Shown here in pieces: positions 1 through 7,959 of a stretch of DNA of 33,029 nt. Positions within the stretch are counted from its first letter, which is position 1. Each line of letters starts with the position of its first letter. The position numbers and the translations under genes are program-made. The notes beneath the pieces are model-generated. The model saw only the letters and a program-made list of their open reading frames with translations. It made no database searches and was not told the origin of the DNA. Origin of the DNA: Accumulibacter sp. (lineage in GTDB: Bacteria > Pseudomonadota > Gammaproteobacteria > Burkholderiales > Rhodocyclaceae); the NCBI GenBank assembly GCA_016789495.1, contig JAEUOJ010000069.1:1-33029 (forward strand), written 5' to 3'.

Positions 1-633
1 GACCCCAAAGGATTGGCGGTCGGCATGGTCTTGGTCGCCGTCGGCCTGTTTTTTTTCGACGAGGGTCTGCAGGCCGGCCTGTTTCCGCTCGGCGATGAAA
101 TGACCACCGGCCTGATGGGCGAGGGCGCGGCGATGTGGGCGATCTATCTGTACGGCTTCCTGATCGGCTTTGCCACGACGATGGCGGAACCGGCGCTGAT
201 TGCCTTGTCGATCAAGGCCGACGAGGTCAGCCTGGGGCAACTCAAAGGCTTTTGGCTGCGCTTTCTGGTCTCCGTCGGCGTCGGCATCGGCATCGTCCTC
301 GGTTGCGCGCGCATCATCGACGGCAGCCCGATCGCCTACTGGTTGATTCCCGGCTACCTGCTGGTGTTGGCGATGATCAAGGTGGCGCCGCGCTTCATCG
401 TGCCGATCGCCTTCGACTGCGGCGGCGTCACCACTTCTACCGTAACCGTGCCGCTGGTAACCGCGCTCGGCGTCGGTCTGGCCGAGCGCACGCCGGGGCG
501 TGACCCGATGATCGACGGTTTTGGCCTGATCGCCTTCGCCTCGCTGCTGCCGATGATCATCGTCATGTCCTACGGCCTCCTGGCCGGCTGGCTGCAACGG
601 ACAGGAAAACGTATCAAGGAGAAGAGACCATGA
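1..633 (+). CDS. DUF1538 family integral membrane protein (5' end outside window)
   Basis: The frame is open from base 1, so this is the C-terminal ~210 residues of a longer protein; the in-frame TTG at 13 is probably not the true start. About six hydrophobic segments are visible: near VGMVLVAVGLFFFDEGLQAG, the AIYLYGFLIGFATTMAEPAL stretch, FLVSVGVGIGIVLG, YLLVLAMIKVAP, a Thr/Val-rich segment around TTSTVTVPLVTALGVGLAER, and FASLLPMIIVMSYGLLAG. The DEMTTGLMGEG region and the glycine-rich FDCGGVTTSTVTVP motif match my memory of DUF1538, a family of membrane proteins of unknown function that often carries two such domains. Its stop overlaps the ATG of the PII-like gene by 4 bases, which implies translational coupling. 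A transport or channel role is inferred from topology and the PII partner only. Confidence 0.8.
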   Translation, partial: DPKGLAVGMVLVAVGLFFFDEGLQAGLFPLGDEMTTGLMGEGAAMWAIYLYGFLIGFATTMAEPALIALSIKADEVSLGQLKGFWLRFLVSVGVGIGIVLGCARIIDGSPIAYWLIPGYLLVLAMIKVAPRFIVPIAFDCGGVTTSTVTVPLVTALGVGLAERTPGRDPMIDGFGLIAFASLLPMIIVMSYGLLAGWLQRTGKRIKEKRP

Positions 634-977
634 AGTTCGCCGCTGTTGTGCTGATTGTGCCGGAAGAAGACGAAAATCGCGCCGTCGACATCGTCAAGCA
701 GGCCGGCGCCACCGGCATTACCATTCTCAAAGGCAAGGGTCTGCGACACAACGAGCGCAAGACCTTTCTCGGCCTAGGCCTGGAGCGCAAGGAATCATTA
801 CTGCTCTGCGTGGTGGAAAAACAACTCGCGATGCGCATCCTGCGCTCCGTCAAACAGCAGATGGAAATCGACTTGTCTGGCAGCGGGCTTGCCTTTTCAC
901 TGCCGCTGGACAGCGTCGTCGGCATAGGAGCTGAACAGATGCTGACTTTTCATCGTAATGTCGAGGAGGAACTGTGA
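630..977 (+). CDS. PII-like signalling protein
   Basis: This 115-residue protein has the size and beta-alpha-beta pattern of PII/GlnB-like regulators: an N-terminal strand (KFAAVVLIVP), a helix ending in AGATGITILKGKG, a loop region, and the C-terminal GSGLAFSLPLDSVVGI strand that corresponds to the ATP-binding end of PII proteins. The T-loop segment (about residues 37-52) lacks the classical GlnB tyrosine uridylylation context, so it is probably not a standard GlnB/GlnK. A Shine-Dalgarno AAGGAG lies 8 bases before the ATG, and the ATG overlaps the stop of the DUF1538 gene. PII proteins bind ATP/ADP and related effectors and commonly gate a membrane partner encoded beside them. Control of the DUF1538 protein is therefore the natural inference, but the ligand is unknown. 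Confidence 0.8.
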   Translation: MKFAAVVLIVPEEDENRAVDIVKQAGATGITILKGKGLRHNERKTFLGLGLERKESLLLCVVEKQLAMRILRSVKQQMEIDLSGSGLAFSLPLDSVVGIGAEQMLTFHRNVEEEL

Positions 978-1047
978 GCAACCATTGCCTTCCGACATTC
1001 CCGACGTGCTGCCCCTCTATTGACTGAAGACTGAAGGAGTTCCCGAA

Positions 1048-1443
1048 ATGCTCGTTGCCGGAATCATGAAAACGAAGATTGTCACCATCGGCCCGCTGGC
1101 CACGGTGCGGGAAGCGCTGCTGAAGATGAAGGAGCATGGTGTCAAGACGCTGGTCGTCGACAAGCGCCATTCCGGCGACGCCTACGGCTTGGTCACCTAC
1201 CGCGATGTTGCCCGCGCGGTCATCGCCGACGACGGCGATATCGATCTGCTCAATGTCTATGATATCGCCCAGAAACCGGCACTGCAGGTTTCGCAACACC
1301 TCGATGTACGCTACCTGGCACGGCTGATGATCCAGTACGGGGTAAAAAACGTCCTGGTCATCGACAACAACGAGCTGGAAGGTTTCGTCTCGGACACCGA
1401 TGTCGTCGGTAATCTCATTGAACGGGCGGCAAGCGGCCGCTAA
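1048..1443 (+). CDS. Protein with two CBS domains
   Basis: This 131-residue protein consists almost entirely of two CBS repeats, about residues 5-63 and 70-128. The first shows MKTKIVTIGPLATVREALLK followed by VKTLVVDK and GLVTYRDV. The second shows VSQHLDVRYLARLM, VKNVLVID and GFVSDTDVV. CBS pairs usually bind adenine nucleotides and act as energy-state sensors. No additional enzymatic or DNA-binding domain is present, so it would have to act on a partner. A GAAGGAG Shine-Dalgarno sits just upstream of the ATG. It follows the PII-like gene by 70 bases on the same strand and probably belongs to the same operon, which gives that operon two candidate nucleotide sensors. Confidence 0.9.
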   Translation: MLVAGIMKTKIVTIGPLATVREALLKMKEHGVKTLVVDKRHSGDAYGLVTYRDVARAVIADDGDIDLLNVYDIAQKPALQVSQHLDVRYLARLMIQYGVKNVLVIDNNELEGFVSDTDVVGNLIERAASGR

Positions 1444-1454
1444 ACTGAATCCAT

Positions 1455-1892
1455 ATGGACAAGACCATACGCCGCTATGCCGCCTTTTTTCCGCGTTGGT
1501 GCCAGGCCTTCGGCGACCATGTACCGGATCCTTACGGCGAAGCGCAAGCGGTCGAATGGCTGCTTGGCGAAGATTGCGTCGGTGTCATCCTCCTGCCGGA
1601 AATTCGACATCTGCTGATGCGCAACCTGCTTGGTCCGCAACTCCCCGAGCTGGAGTTTCAGCCGCGCGCAATCCGGCTCAACGGTCACGAATACACCGAA
1701 GAGGCTGTGCTTGGCCATCCCGGCTACTTGGCAATGCGCGGACTGCTTCGCGGAGAGGCGGCGACGCACATGTTCCTGACTTATCATTTGATCTACCCGC
1801 CGGGGACGCGCATCATCACCTTGTCGAGCAAGGCGCCGCTACCCCTGCTGTACAAGGAAATGGCGCCGCTGCGGGTAACCGTCGTCGACTGA
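1455..1892 (+). CDS. Hypothetical protein, 145 residues
   Basis: I do not recognise this protein. It starts 11 bases after the CBS gene, with no clear Shine-Dalgarno, which suggests translational coupling. It appears soluble, with mixed alpha/beta composition: an amphipathic N-terminus (MDKTIRRYAAFFPRW), a central LLGEDCVGVILLPEIRHLLM segment, and a C-terminal strand-like TRIITLSSKAPLPLLYKEM. No membrane segment, signal peptide or catalytic motif stands out. Codon use is like its neighbours (GC-rich third positions). Its position at the end of the DUF1538-PII-CBS run is the only clue to function. Confidence 0.6.
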   Translation: MDKTIRRYAAFFPRWCQAFGDHVPDPYGEAQAVEWLLGEDCVGVILLPEIRHLLMRNLLGPQLPELEFQPRAIRLNGHEYTEEAVLGHPGYLAMRGLLRGEAATHMFLTYHLIYPPGTRIITLSSKAPLPLLYKEMAPLRVTVVD

Positions 1893-2026
1893 TCAAACGG
1901 CTACTCGACTCGCGAGGAGCCGGTGTCGAGGTCGCCTTAACTGGCTGGACGGGGTTTGATTCGGGCGCCAAAACTCCGAAATCCAGAGAATTAAAATCGC
2001 TATCAAACCAGTCGATGCGCGAACGT

Positions 2027-2048
2027 TGCCTCGGACTTATCCGAGGCA
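2027..2048. terminator. Perfect 9-bp hairpin between convergent genes
   Basis: A 9-base arm (TGCCTCGGA) and its exact complement flank a 4-base loop (CTTA). The hairpin lies between the convergent hypothetical gene ending at 1892 and the PHA synthase gene ending at 2153, as expected for a bidirectional terminator. Neither side has a strong T run: the plus side continues TTCATATC and the minus side has none. The terminator assignment is therefore tentative. Confidence 0.45.
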
Positions 2049-2152
2049 TTCATATCAACTCGGCACTCACCATCGGGCGAGCTCTGCACGCTACTCTTGG
2101 TGGTCAAGAAATTCAGACCTCTGGATCGTTGGTTTCGCTGGTGGCGAGCAGG

Positions 2153-3883
2153 TTATCCGGCGTCCTCGCCATGGCGGACGTACCGACCGGGCGCGTGCTC
2201 GATGCCCTTCAGCTTGCCGGCACCCGGCTGACGCGCGTCGACAGGCCGATCCTCCTGTGCGAGCAACCAGTCGCGCCAGTCGTTCCACCACGATCCCTCA
2301 TGGTGGTCGGCGCCGCCCATAAATGTTGGCGCTTCGCTCGGCAGGTCGGGGCGGGTCCAATAACCGTAGCGCCCGAAGGCGGGCGGATTGACGAGGCCGG
2401 TCAGATGTCCCGACTCGCCAAGGACGAAGCGCACCGGACCGCGAGGCAAGCGGGTGCCGAGGTAGACGCTTTGCCAAGGCGCCACCTGGTCGTCGACCAT
2501 CGCCAGGAAATAGCACGGCACGTTTACTTTTCGCGCATCCAGGCCGACCCCGTTCACCGATAGCGTTCCCGGCTGCGCCAGACCATTGTCGCGCTGGAGT
2601 CGATCGGCGTAATACGCTTGCAATGCCGACGGCGAGCGACTGAGGTGGGCGTTCCACTGCAGCAGGTCGTCCGCCAGGCGGTCTTTGCCGAGCAGATAAT
2701 GATTGATCACCAACGACCACGCCAGGTCGTTGGTGCGCAATTGCTGGCAGGCATTCTGCCCTTGTGGCGAGCGGCCGCCGGCGGTGGCGGAAAAGTCGAG
2801 GGTGCTGGCCAGGACCGTCGCCGACGCGGCGCGATAATCGCGGCGGGCGGCCATGTAGGCCAGCGTGGCCATCAACAGCGCGCCGCCCAGGCAATAGCCG
2901 ACCATGTGGATCTTTCTTTCGCCGGTCGCCTGCTGAGTGGCCCGGATCGCCGCCAGCATCCCCTGTGTCAGGTAATCGTCGAAGGATTTCCCGGCAAGCA
3001 CCGGATCGGGATCGACCCAACTGATGATGAAGGTGGTGAATCCCTGCTCGGTGGTCCATTTGACGAACGAGTGATCGTCGCGCAGATCGAACAGATAATA
3101 CTTGTGCCGCCACGGCGGGACGATCAATAGCGGCTTGGCCCATTGCTGCGGCGTCGTCGGCGCGTACTGGATCAATTGCAGCAAGTCATTCTCGAAGATG
3201 ACCTGGCCGGGGGTGGTCGCCAGGTCGGAGCCCAGTCGGCGATTTTTGCGCAGAGGCAGGGAATCGGCCTGCAGATCGTTGAGCAGTCGCTTCAAGCCCT
3301 TGAGCAGATTGCGTCCGCGACTGTCGAGCGTCTCGCGCCAGACCGCCGGGTTGGTCAGCGCAAAATTGTTCGGCGACAGTGCGTCGAGAAATGAGTCGGC
3401 GAGAGTTTCGGGCCGGTCGCGTCCGACCTCGTCGGGACCACCAGCGTCGACCATGGCGTCGTGCAGGTGGCGGGCGGTGATCAGGTACGATTGCTTGATG
3501 AAATCGAACAGGAAATGGCTGCTCCAGGCTTCATCGGCAAAGCGTGGATCGTCGGCCGTGGCCGGGACGGGAGCTTTTGGCGCGATCCCCATGCTTTTCA
3601 ACAGCGTTCCCTGTGCCAGTTGCAGATGATCGCGCATCAGCTCCATTTGCGTGCGTGCCAGGCGGTAGGGGTTGCTCAGCAGACGCACCGAGAGATCCAT
3701 GGCGGCCTTGGCGACGCCCAGTTCGCCGGCGGGCAGGACCCGCCCTTCGCGGGCCCGGCGTTTCATGTGCCGGGCCAGCAAACGCGAGGCCTGGCTGGCG
3801 ATGTCGAGATACAGTTCGGCAAAGTCGGCTGGCGTCGATGGCCAACGGTCTTCGTCGCGGAATGACGACGGCGAGATGATCAT
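2153..3883 (-). CDS. phaC: Class I-type polyhydroxyalkanoate synthase, short-lid variant
   Basis: This 576-residue cytoplasmic enzyme would polymerise hydroxyacyl-CoA into PHA granules. It has the PhaC N-terminal domain (conserved SPNNFALTNPAVW, ATTPGQVIFENDLLQLIQY and PLLIVPPWRHKYY stretches) followed by an alpha/beta-hydrolase core. The lipase-like box GYCLGG puts the nucleophile at Cys331. The expected Asp465 (DDQVAPW) and His493 (ESGHLTGL) complete the triad, with the same 28-residue Asp-His spacing as the Cupriavidus enzyme. The C-terminus carries GSWWNDWRDWL and APGRYV motifs typical of class I. The segment between LDF and NDLAW is only about 23 residues, roughly 25 shorter than in usual class I enzymes. 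No phaA, phaB or phasin gene is adjacent. It may be a divergent paralogue rather than the main synthase. Confidence 0.88.
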   Translation of the reverse strand: MIISPSSFRDEDRWPSTPADFAELYLDIASQASRLLARHMKRRAREGRVLPAGELGVAKAAMDLSVRLLSNPYRLARTQMELMRDHLQLAQGTLLKSMGIAPKAPVPATADDPRFADEAWSSHFLFDFIKQSYLITARHLHDAMVDAGGPDEVGRDRPETLADSFLDALSPNNFALTNPAVWRETLDSRGRNLLKGLKRLLNDLQADSLPLRKNRRLGSDLATTPGQVIFENDLLQLIQYAPTTPQQWAKPLLIVPPWRHKYYLFDLRDDHSFVKWTTEQGFTTFIISWVDPDPVLAGKSFDDYLTQGMLAAIRATQQATGERKIHMVGYCLGGALLMATLAYMAARRDYRAASATVLASTLDFSATAGGRSPQGQNACQQLRTNDLAWSLVINHYLLGKDRLADDLLQWNAHLSRSPSALQAYYADRLQRDNGLAQPGTLSVNGVGLDARKVNVPCYFLAMVDDQVAPWQSVYLGTRLPRGPVRFVLGESGHLTGLVNPPAFGRYGYWTRPDLPSEAPTFMGGADHHEGSWWNDWRDWLLAQEDRPVDARQPGAGKLKGIEHAPGRYVRHGEDAG

Positions 3884-3897
3884 GCCAATGTTCTCCT

Positions 3898-4950
3898 CTA
3901 GGCATCCACCACCCGGTCACGGCCGGGCTGAATGAAACGGATCACGCCGCTGCCGTCGTCGATCCGTTGTAGCAAACCGCTGTGTTCGAGACGGTTGAGG
4001 TGTGCGATCGCTTCACCCATGGCGAACATCGTCTGGTGCGTATCGAGATCGCGCGGGAAAAGCGTCGCCAACAAGTCGGCGGCGTTCCGCGGCGTCGTGC
4101 AATGCGCGGCGAGCACTTGCAGACGCTCCTCATGGTGCGCGTGCAAGGCGCGCACACGGTCGGCGATTCCCCGGAAAGGCAGGCCGTGCGAGGGCAACAC
4201 CAGGGTGTCGGCGGGCAATGCCAGGTAACCGTCGATCGATTTCAGGTAATCGGCCAGCGAATCGGCGTGCGGCGTAACGGCAAAGACGCTGATGTTGGTC
4301 GAGATTTTCGGGAGCAGCATGTCGCCGGAAATCAGTACGTCCAGCGCGGAGCAATACAGTGAGACATGCTCCGGCGAGTGGCCGTGGCCGATACGCACCT
4401 GCCAGCACCGCCCGCCGATGGTCAACTGGCTGTCGGCGAACAGCCGCTGATAGGACGAGGGCAGCGTGGGAACGCCGCGGTTGTAGGTGCCGCTGCGTCG
4501 TTCGAGCGCCGCGCAGCGTTCATCGTCGAGACCATGGGCGCGGAACTGGCGCAACATCGGCTGATTGCCGTGACCGCCGATCTCGTGCCAGACGGCGTGC
4601 GCCGTCAGGTATTCGCCGGCCGACATCGACACCGGGGCACCGGTTCGTTGCTGCAGCCAGGCCGCCAATCCCAGGTGATCGGGGTGGAAATGCGTGACCA
4701 CGATCCGCGAAATCCGACCGCCGCGCTCAGTGGTCGTCAACTGGTCAAGGATTTGTTGCCAGCAGTCCTTGACCGTGTCGAGCGCGAAACCGGTGTCAAC
4801 GATCACCCAACCCGCATCATCCTCGAGCAGCCAGAGGTTGATATGGTTGAGCGCGAAGGGCAAGGGCATGCGCAGCCAATGCACGCCGGTTGCGACTTGG
4901 CGAATCTCGCCAGCGGCCGGCGGAGCGGCAAAAGGATGGACGGGAAGCAT
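3898..4950 (-). CDS. Metallo-beta-lactamase-fold hydrolase (LACTB2/glyoxalase II-like)
   Basis: I chose the ATG at 4950 (350 residues). The frame stays open to 5082, but that stretch looks non-coding and crosses the promoter region of the divergent thioesterase gene. Residues 84-95 contain the metal-binding THFHPDHLG motif (His87, His89, Asp91, His92). Further ligands are plausible at GHSPEHVSLY, the GDMLLP aspartate and PSHGLPFRG. The C-terminus (AIAHLNRLEHSGLLQRI and following) looks like the winged-helix tail found in LACTB2-type proteins. The substrate is probably a thioester or other ester, but the sequence does not define it. It lies 14 bases upstream of phaC on the same strand, so the two genes are probably co-transcribed. 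Confidence 0.85.
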   Translation of the reverse strand: MLPVHPFAAPPAAGEIRQVATGVHWLRMPLPFALNHINLWLLEDDAGWVIVDTGFALDTVKDCWQQILDQLTTTERGGRISRIVVTHFHPDHLGLAAWLQQRTGAPVSMSAGEYLTAHAVWHEIGGHGNQPMLRQFRAHGLDDERCAALERRSGTYNRGVPTLPSSYQRLFADSQLTIGGRCWQVRIGHGHSPEHVSLYCSALDVLISGDMLLPKISTNISVFAVTPHADSLADYLKSIDGYLALPADTLVLPSHGLPFRGIADRVRALHAHHEERLQVLAAHCTTPRNAADLLATLFPRDLDTHQTMFAMGEAIAHLNRLEHSGLLQRIDDGSGVIRFIQPGRDRVVDA

Positions 4951-5126
4951 CTGGAATCCGATCGTGGCCTGGCGGTCGATTGAAAAAAGGCTTGAAAGCG
5001 ATACACTGCATGCTTTGGCAGCCGCTTGCTGTAGTGGCATTGTACACGGCCTACGCTGCGGTCGGCCGCGATGACGGATCACTTTCGGCCGGGTTGGTTG
5101 GGCTGATCGACTTGCGAAAGGCGAAG

Positions 5127-5591
5127 ATGCACAAAATTCAGGATCCGCATTTTGCCGAGCGGGTACGCGCCAATTTCGCGAGCCAGCAGGCGATGGCGCT
5201 GATCGGTGCGCAAATGATGGTCGTCAAACCCGGTTATACCGAAATCCATCTGCCTTACAAGCCCGAAATCTGTCAGCAGCACGGCTACATTCACGGCGGG
5301 GTGGTCGGAATGATCGCCGATTCGGCCGCTGGCTACGCCGCCAGCACCCTGACCGCCGCCGACACCGCAGTGTTGACCGTCGAGTACAAACTCAACTTGC
5401 TGGCCCCCGCTGAAGGCCAGCGACTGGTTGCCGAGGGCTCGGTGGTCCGTTATGGTCGGACGCTGATCGTCACTCGTGCCGAGGTTTTCGCTTTCAAGGA
5501 TCAGCGCAGGAAAGTCTGCGCGCTCATGCAGCAGACGATCATCGCCGTGCCCGGCGAGCCGGAGACGCCTGCTGCCGCCTCAGGAACTTGA
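5127..5591 (+). CDS. PaaI-type hotdog-fold thioesterase
   Basis: This 154-residue protein starts at the ATG at 5127, preceded by AAAGG. The frame is open further upstream, but that part lies inside the divergent gene's 5' region and has no homology-like content. The hotdog core shows QQHGYIHGGVVGMIADSAAG, the conserved HGG (residues 56-58) with the following helix that lines the acyl-CoA tunnel in PaaI/YdiI-type enzymes. VLTVEYKLNLLAPAEGQ and VVRYGRTLIVTRAEVF are the later strands. It probably hydrolyses acyl-CoA thioesters. It is followed after 15 bases by an acyl-CoA dehydrogenase, which supports a role in acyl-CoA breakdown. Confidence 0.88.
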   Translation: MHKIQDPHFAERVRANFASQQAMALIGAQMMVVKPGYTEIHLPYKPEICQQHGYIHGGVVGMIADSAAGYAASTLTAADTAVLTVEYKLNLLAPAEGQRLVAEGSVVRYGRTLIVTRAEVFAFKDQRRKVCALMQQTIIAVPGEPETPAAASGT

Positions 5592-5606
5592 TCGGGAGTG
5601 TGCTCG

Positions 5607-6773
5607 ATGGATTTCCCTCGTCTAGACTTCGCCCATGGCGAAACGATCGCCATGCTGCGCGACAGCGTTCGCGCCTTCTCCGCCGCGGAAATCGCGCCGC
5701 GCGCCGCGGCGATCGACCGCGACAACTTGTTCCCCGCCGACCTGTGGCGAAAACTGGGCGACATGGGTCTGCTCGGCATCACCGCCGAAGAGGAATACGG
5801 TGGCAGCGGACTGAGCTACCTGGCGCACATCATCGCCATGGAGGAGATTTCGCGGGCCTCGGCCAGTGTCGCCTTGTCCTACGGCGCGCATTCCAATCTC
5901 TGCGTCAACCAGATCCGCCGCAACGGCACCGCCGCGCAGAAGGAGCGCTTTCTGCCCAAGCTGATCAGCGGCGAACATATCGGCGCGCTGGCGATGTCGG
6001 AGGCTAATGCCGGCTCCGATGTCGTCGGTATGACTCTGCGCGCCGAACGACAGGGCGACTGCTATCTGCTCAACGGCGGCAAGATGTGGATCACCAATGG
6101 TGGCGATGCCGACACGCTGGTGGTCTATGCCAAGACCGACGCCGGGGCCGGTCCGAAGGGCATCACCGCCTTCATCGTCGAGAAAGGTCTGCCCGGTTTT
6201 ACCTGTGGCCACAAGCTCGACAAACTCGGCATGCGCGGCTCGAACACCTATCCGCTGTTTTTCGATGATTGCCCCGTGCCGGTGGAAAACGTTCTCGGCC
6301 AGGTCAATGGCGGCGTGCGGGTGCTGATGAGCGGTCTGGATTACGAACGGGCGGTTCTCGCTGGCGGTCCGCTAGGGATCATGGCCGCGGCGATGGATCT
6401 GGTGCTGCCTTACATCCATGAGCGACGGCAATTTGGTCAGGCGATTGGCGAATTTCAACTGATACAGGGCAAGGTCGCCGACATGTACACCACGTTCAAC
6501 GCCTGTCGAGCGTACGTCTATGCCGTCGGACAGGCTTGCGACCGAGGCGAAACGACCCGCAAGGATGCCGCCGGGGCGATTCTTTACGCGGCTGAAAAGG
6601 CCACCTGGATGGCGGGTGAAGCGATTCAGATCCTCGGCGGCAACGGCTATATCAACGACTATCCGGCCGGCCGGTTGTGGCGCGACGCCAAACTGTACGA
6701 AATTGGCGCCGGCACTTCGGAAATCCGCCGCATGCTGATCGGCCGGGAACTGTTCGGCGAAACCGCTGGTTAA
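5607..6773 (+). CDS. ivd: Isovaleryl-CoA dehydrogenase
   Basis: This 388-residue FAD flavoprotein of the acyl-CoA dehydrogenase family oxidises isovaleryl-CoA to 3-methylcrotonyl-CoA in leucine degradation. ATG 5607 is preferred over GTG 5598 because CGGGAG lies 8 bases upstream of it. Family motifs include [27 protein letters not shown] and the C-terminal [13 protein letters not shown]. The isovaleryl-specific feature is Glu247 in [15 protein letters not shown], which matches the catalytic glutamate position of IVD; most other family members place that base later in the chain. The usual downstream 3-methylcrotonyl-CoA carboxylase genes are not present here. Substrate specificity is inferred from these motifs. 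Confidence 0.88.
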   Translation: MDFPRLDFAHGETIAMLRDSVRAFSAAEIAPRAAAIDRDNLFPADLWRKLGDMGLLGITAEEEYGGSGLSYLAHIIAMEEISRASASVALSYGAHSNLCVNQIRRNGTAAQKERFLPKLISGEHIGALAMSEANAGSDVVGMTLRAERQGDCYLLNGGKMWITNGGDADTLVVYAKTDAGAGPKGITAFIVEKGLPGFTCGHKLDKLGMRGSNTYPLFFDDCPVPVENVLGQVNGGVRVLMSGLDYERAVLAGGPLGIMAAAMDLVLPYIHERRQFGQAIGEFQLIQGKVADMYTTFNACRAYVYAVGQACDRGETTRKDAAGAILYAAEKATWMAGEAIQILGGNGYINDYPAGRLWRDAKLYEIGAGTSEIRRMLIGRELFGETAG

Positions 6774-6784
6774 CCCTTTTTTGA

Positions 6785-7936
6785 TTGATAGTTATCGTGA
6801 ATTGCACATTGCGCATCCTGACGGCCGACGATCAGCAGGAACTCGGTCATGTCCGACAATTTTTCCGCAACTATGCCGCCTGGCTGGGGGTGGATTTGTC
6901 GTACCAGAATTTCGAAGAGGAAATGGCCGCCCTGCCAGGAGCTTACTCGGCGCCGGGCGGACGTCTGTTCTATGCCGAATGCGATGGCCGGCCGGCCGGC
7001 TGCGTCGGCTTGCGGCCATTTTCCGACAACCTGTGCGAAATGAAACGGCTCTATGTCGAACCGCGGCAACGCGGTTATGGTATCGGCCTGCAACTGGCGC
7101 TGACGGTGATCAAGGCTGCCAAGGAAATCGGCTACCGCAAGCTGCTGCTCGACACCCTGCCGGCGATGCGCGTCGCCGTCCGTCTTTACCGCGAACTCGG
7201 GTTCAAGGAAACGCCAGCCTACTACCAGACACCGGTCGAAGGCACGATGTTTCTGGCGCTGGACTTGCAGAACTGGTCGGAGGAAGAGGTGGCCAACGAA
7301 AACCTCTTTCATCTTTTCGATTTCAACCGCGCCTGGTCCAGCCGAATGCAGGAAGTCGATCCCGACTATTTCAGGCGCCTGTCCAAGCTGCAGACGCCGG
7401 AATACCTGTGGATCGGTTGCGCCGATTCGCGCGTGCCGGCCAATGAAATCGTCGGCCTGTTGCCTGGCGAGGTCTTCGTCCATCGCAATGTCGCCAACGT
7501 CGTCGTCCATACCGATCTCAACTGTCTGTCGGTGATCCAGTTTGCCGTCGATGTGCTCAAGGTTCGTCATGTGATGGTTGTCGGGCACTACGGTTGCGGC
7601 GGCGTCAAGGCGGCGCTCAACCGCGACCGCGTCGGGCTGGTCGACATCTGGCTGCGCCACGTGATCGACGTCCATGAAAAGCACCTGGCCAGGATCGACG
7701 CCCTGCCCGAGGCTGAACGCCACGACCGGCTCTGCGAACTCAACGTCCTCGAACAAGTGACCAACGTCTGCCAGACCTTCGTCATCCAGGATGCCTGGCA
7801 ACGCGGGCAGCCGGTCACCGTCCATGGCTGGATTTACGGGCTCAAGGATGGGCTGATGCGCGACCTCGGCTTCACCGTCCGCCGCGGCGACGATCTGCAG
7901 TCCGGCTATCTCGCCGCGCTCGAAACATTGCGCTGA
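6785..7936 (+). CDS. GNAT acetyltransferase-beta carbonic anhydrase fusion
   Basis: One uninterrupted 383-residue frame holds two enzymes. Residues ~7-160 are a GNAT domain with the acetyl-CoA loop region LYVEPRQRGYGIGLQLA and AVRLYRELGF. Residues ~170-383 are a beta-class carbonic anhydrase with zinc ligands Cys212 (in CADSRV), His268 and Cys271 (GHYGCGG), and the Asp214-Arg216 dyad. The second half should interconvert CO2 and bicarbonate; the acetyl acceptor of the first half is unknown. The start is uncertain: TTG 6785 gives the longest form and GTG 6797 is possible. There is no stop or frame change between domains, so this is a real fusion. It sits 11 bases behind isovaleryl-CoA dehydrogenase. 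Confidence 0.9.
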   Translation: MIVIVNCTLRILTADDQQELGHVRQFFRNYAAWLGVDLSYQNFEEEMAALPGAYSAPGGRLFYAECDGRPAGCVGLRPFSDNLCEMKRLYVEPRQRGYGIGLQLALTVIKAAKEIGYRKLLLDTLPAMRVAVRLYRELGFKETPAYYQTPVEGTMFLALDLQNWSEEEVANENLFHLFDFNRAWSSRMQEVDPDYFRRLSKLQTPEYLWIGCADSRVPANEIVGLLPGEVFVHRNVANVVVHTDLNCLSVIQFAVDVLKVRHVMVVGHYGCGGVKAALNRDRVGLVDIWLRHVIDVHEKHLARIDALPEAERHDRLCELNVLEQVTNVCQTFVIQDAWQRGQPVTVHGWIYGLKDGLMRDLGFTVRRGDDLQSGYLAALETLR

Positions 7937-7959
7937 AAGCGGATCGACAAGCGCCGTTG

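Noticed and set aside
4951-5126. Overlapping N-terminal extensions of the metallo-hydrolase (to 5082) and of the thioesterase (back to 4890)
   Set aside because: The two extensions would overlap head to head, neither looks protein-like, and both genes have better family-consistent starts at 4950 and 5127.
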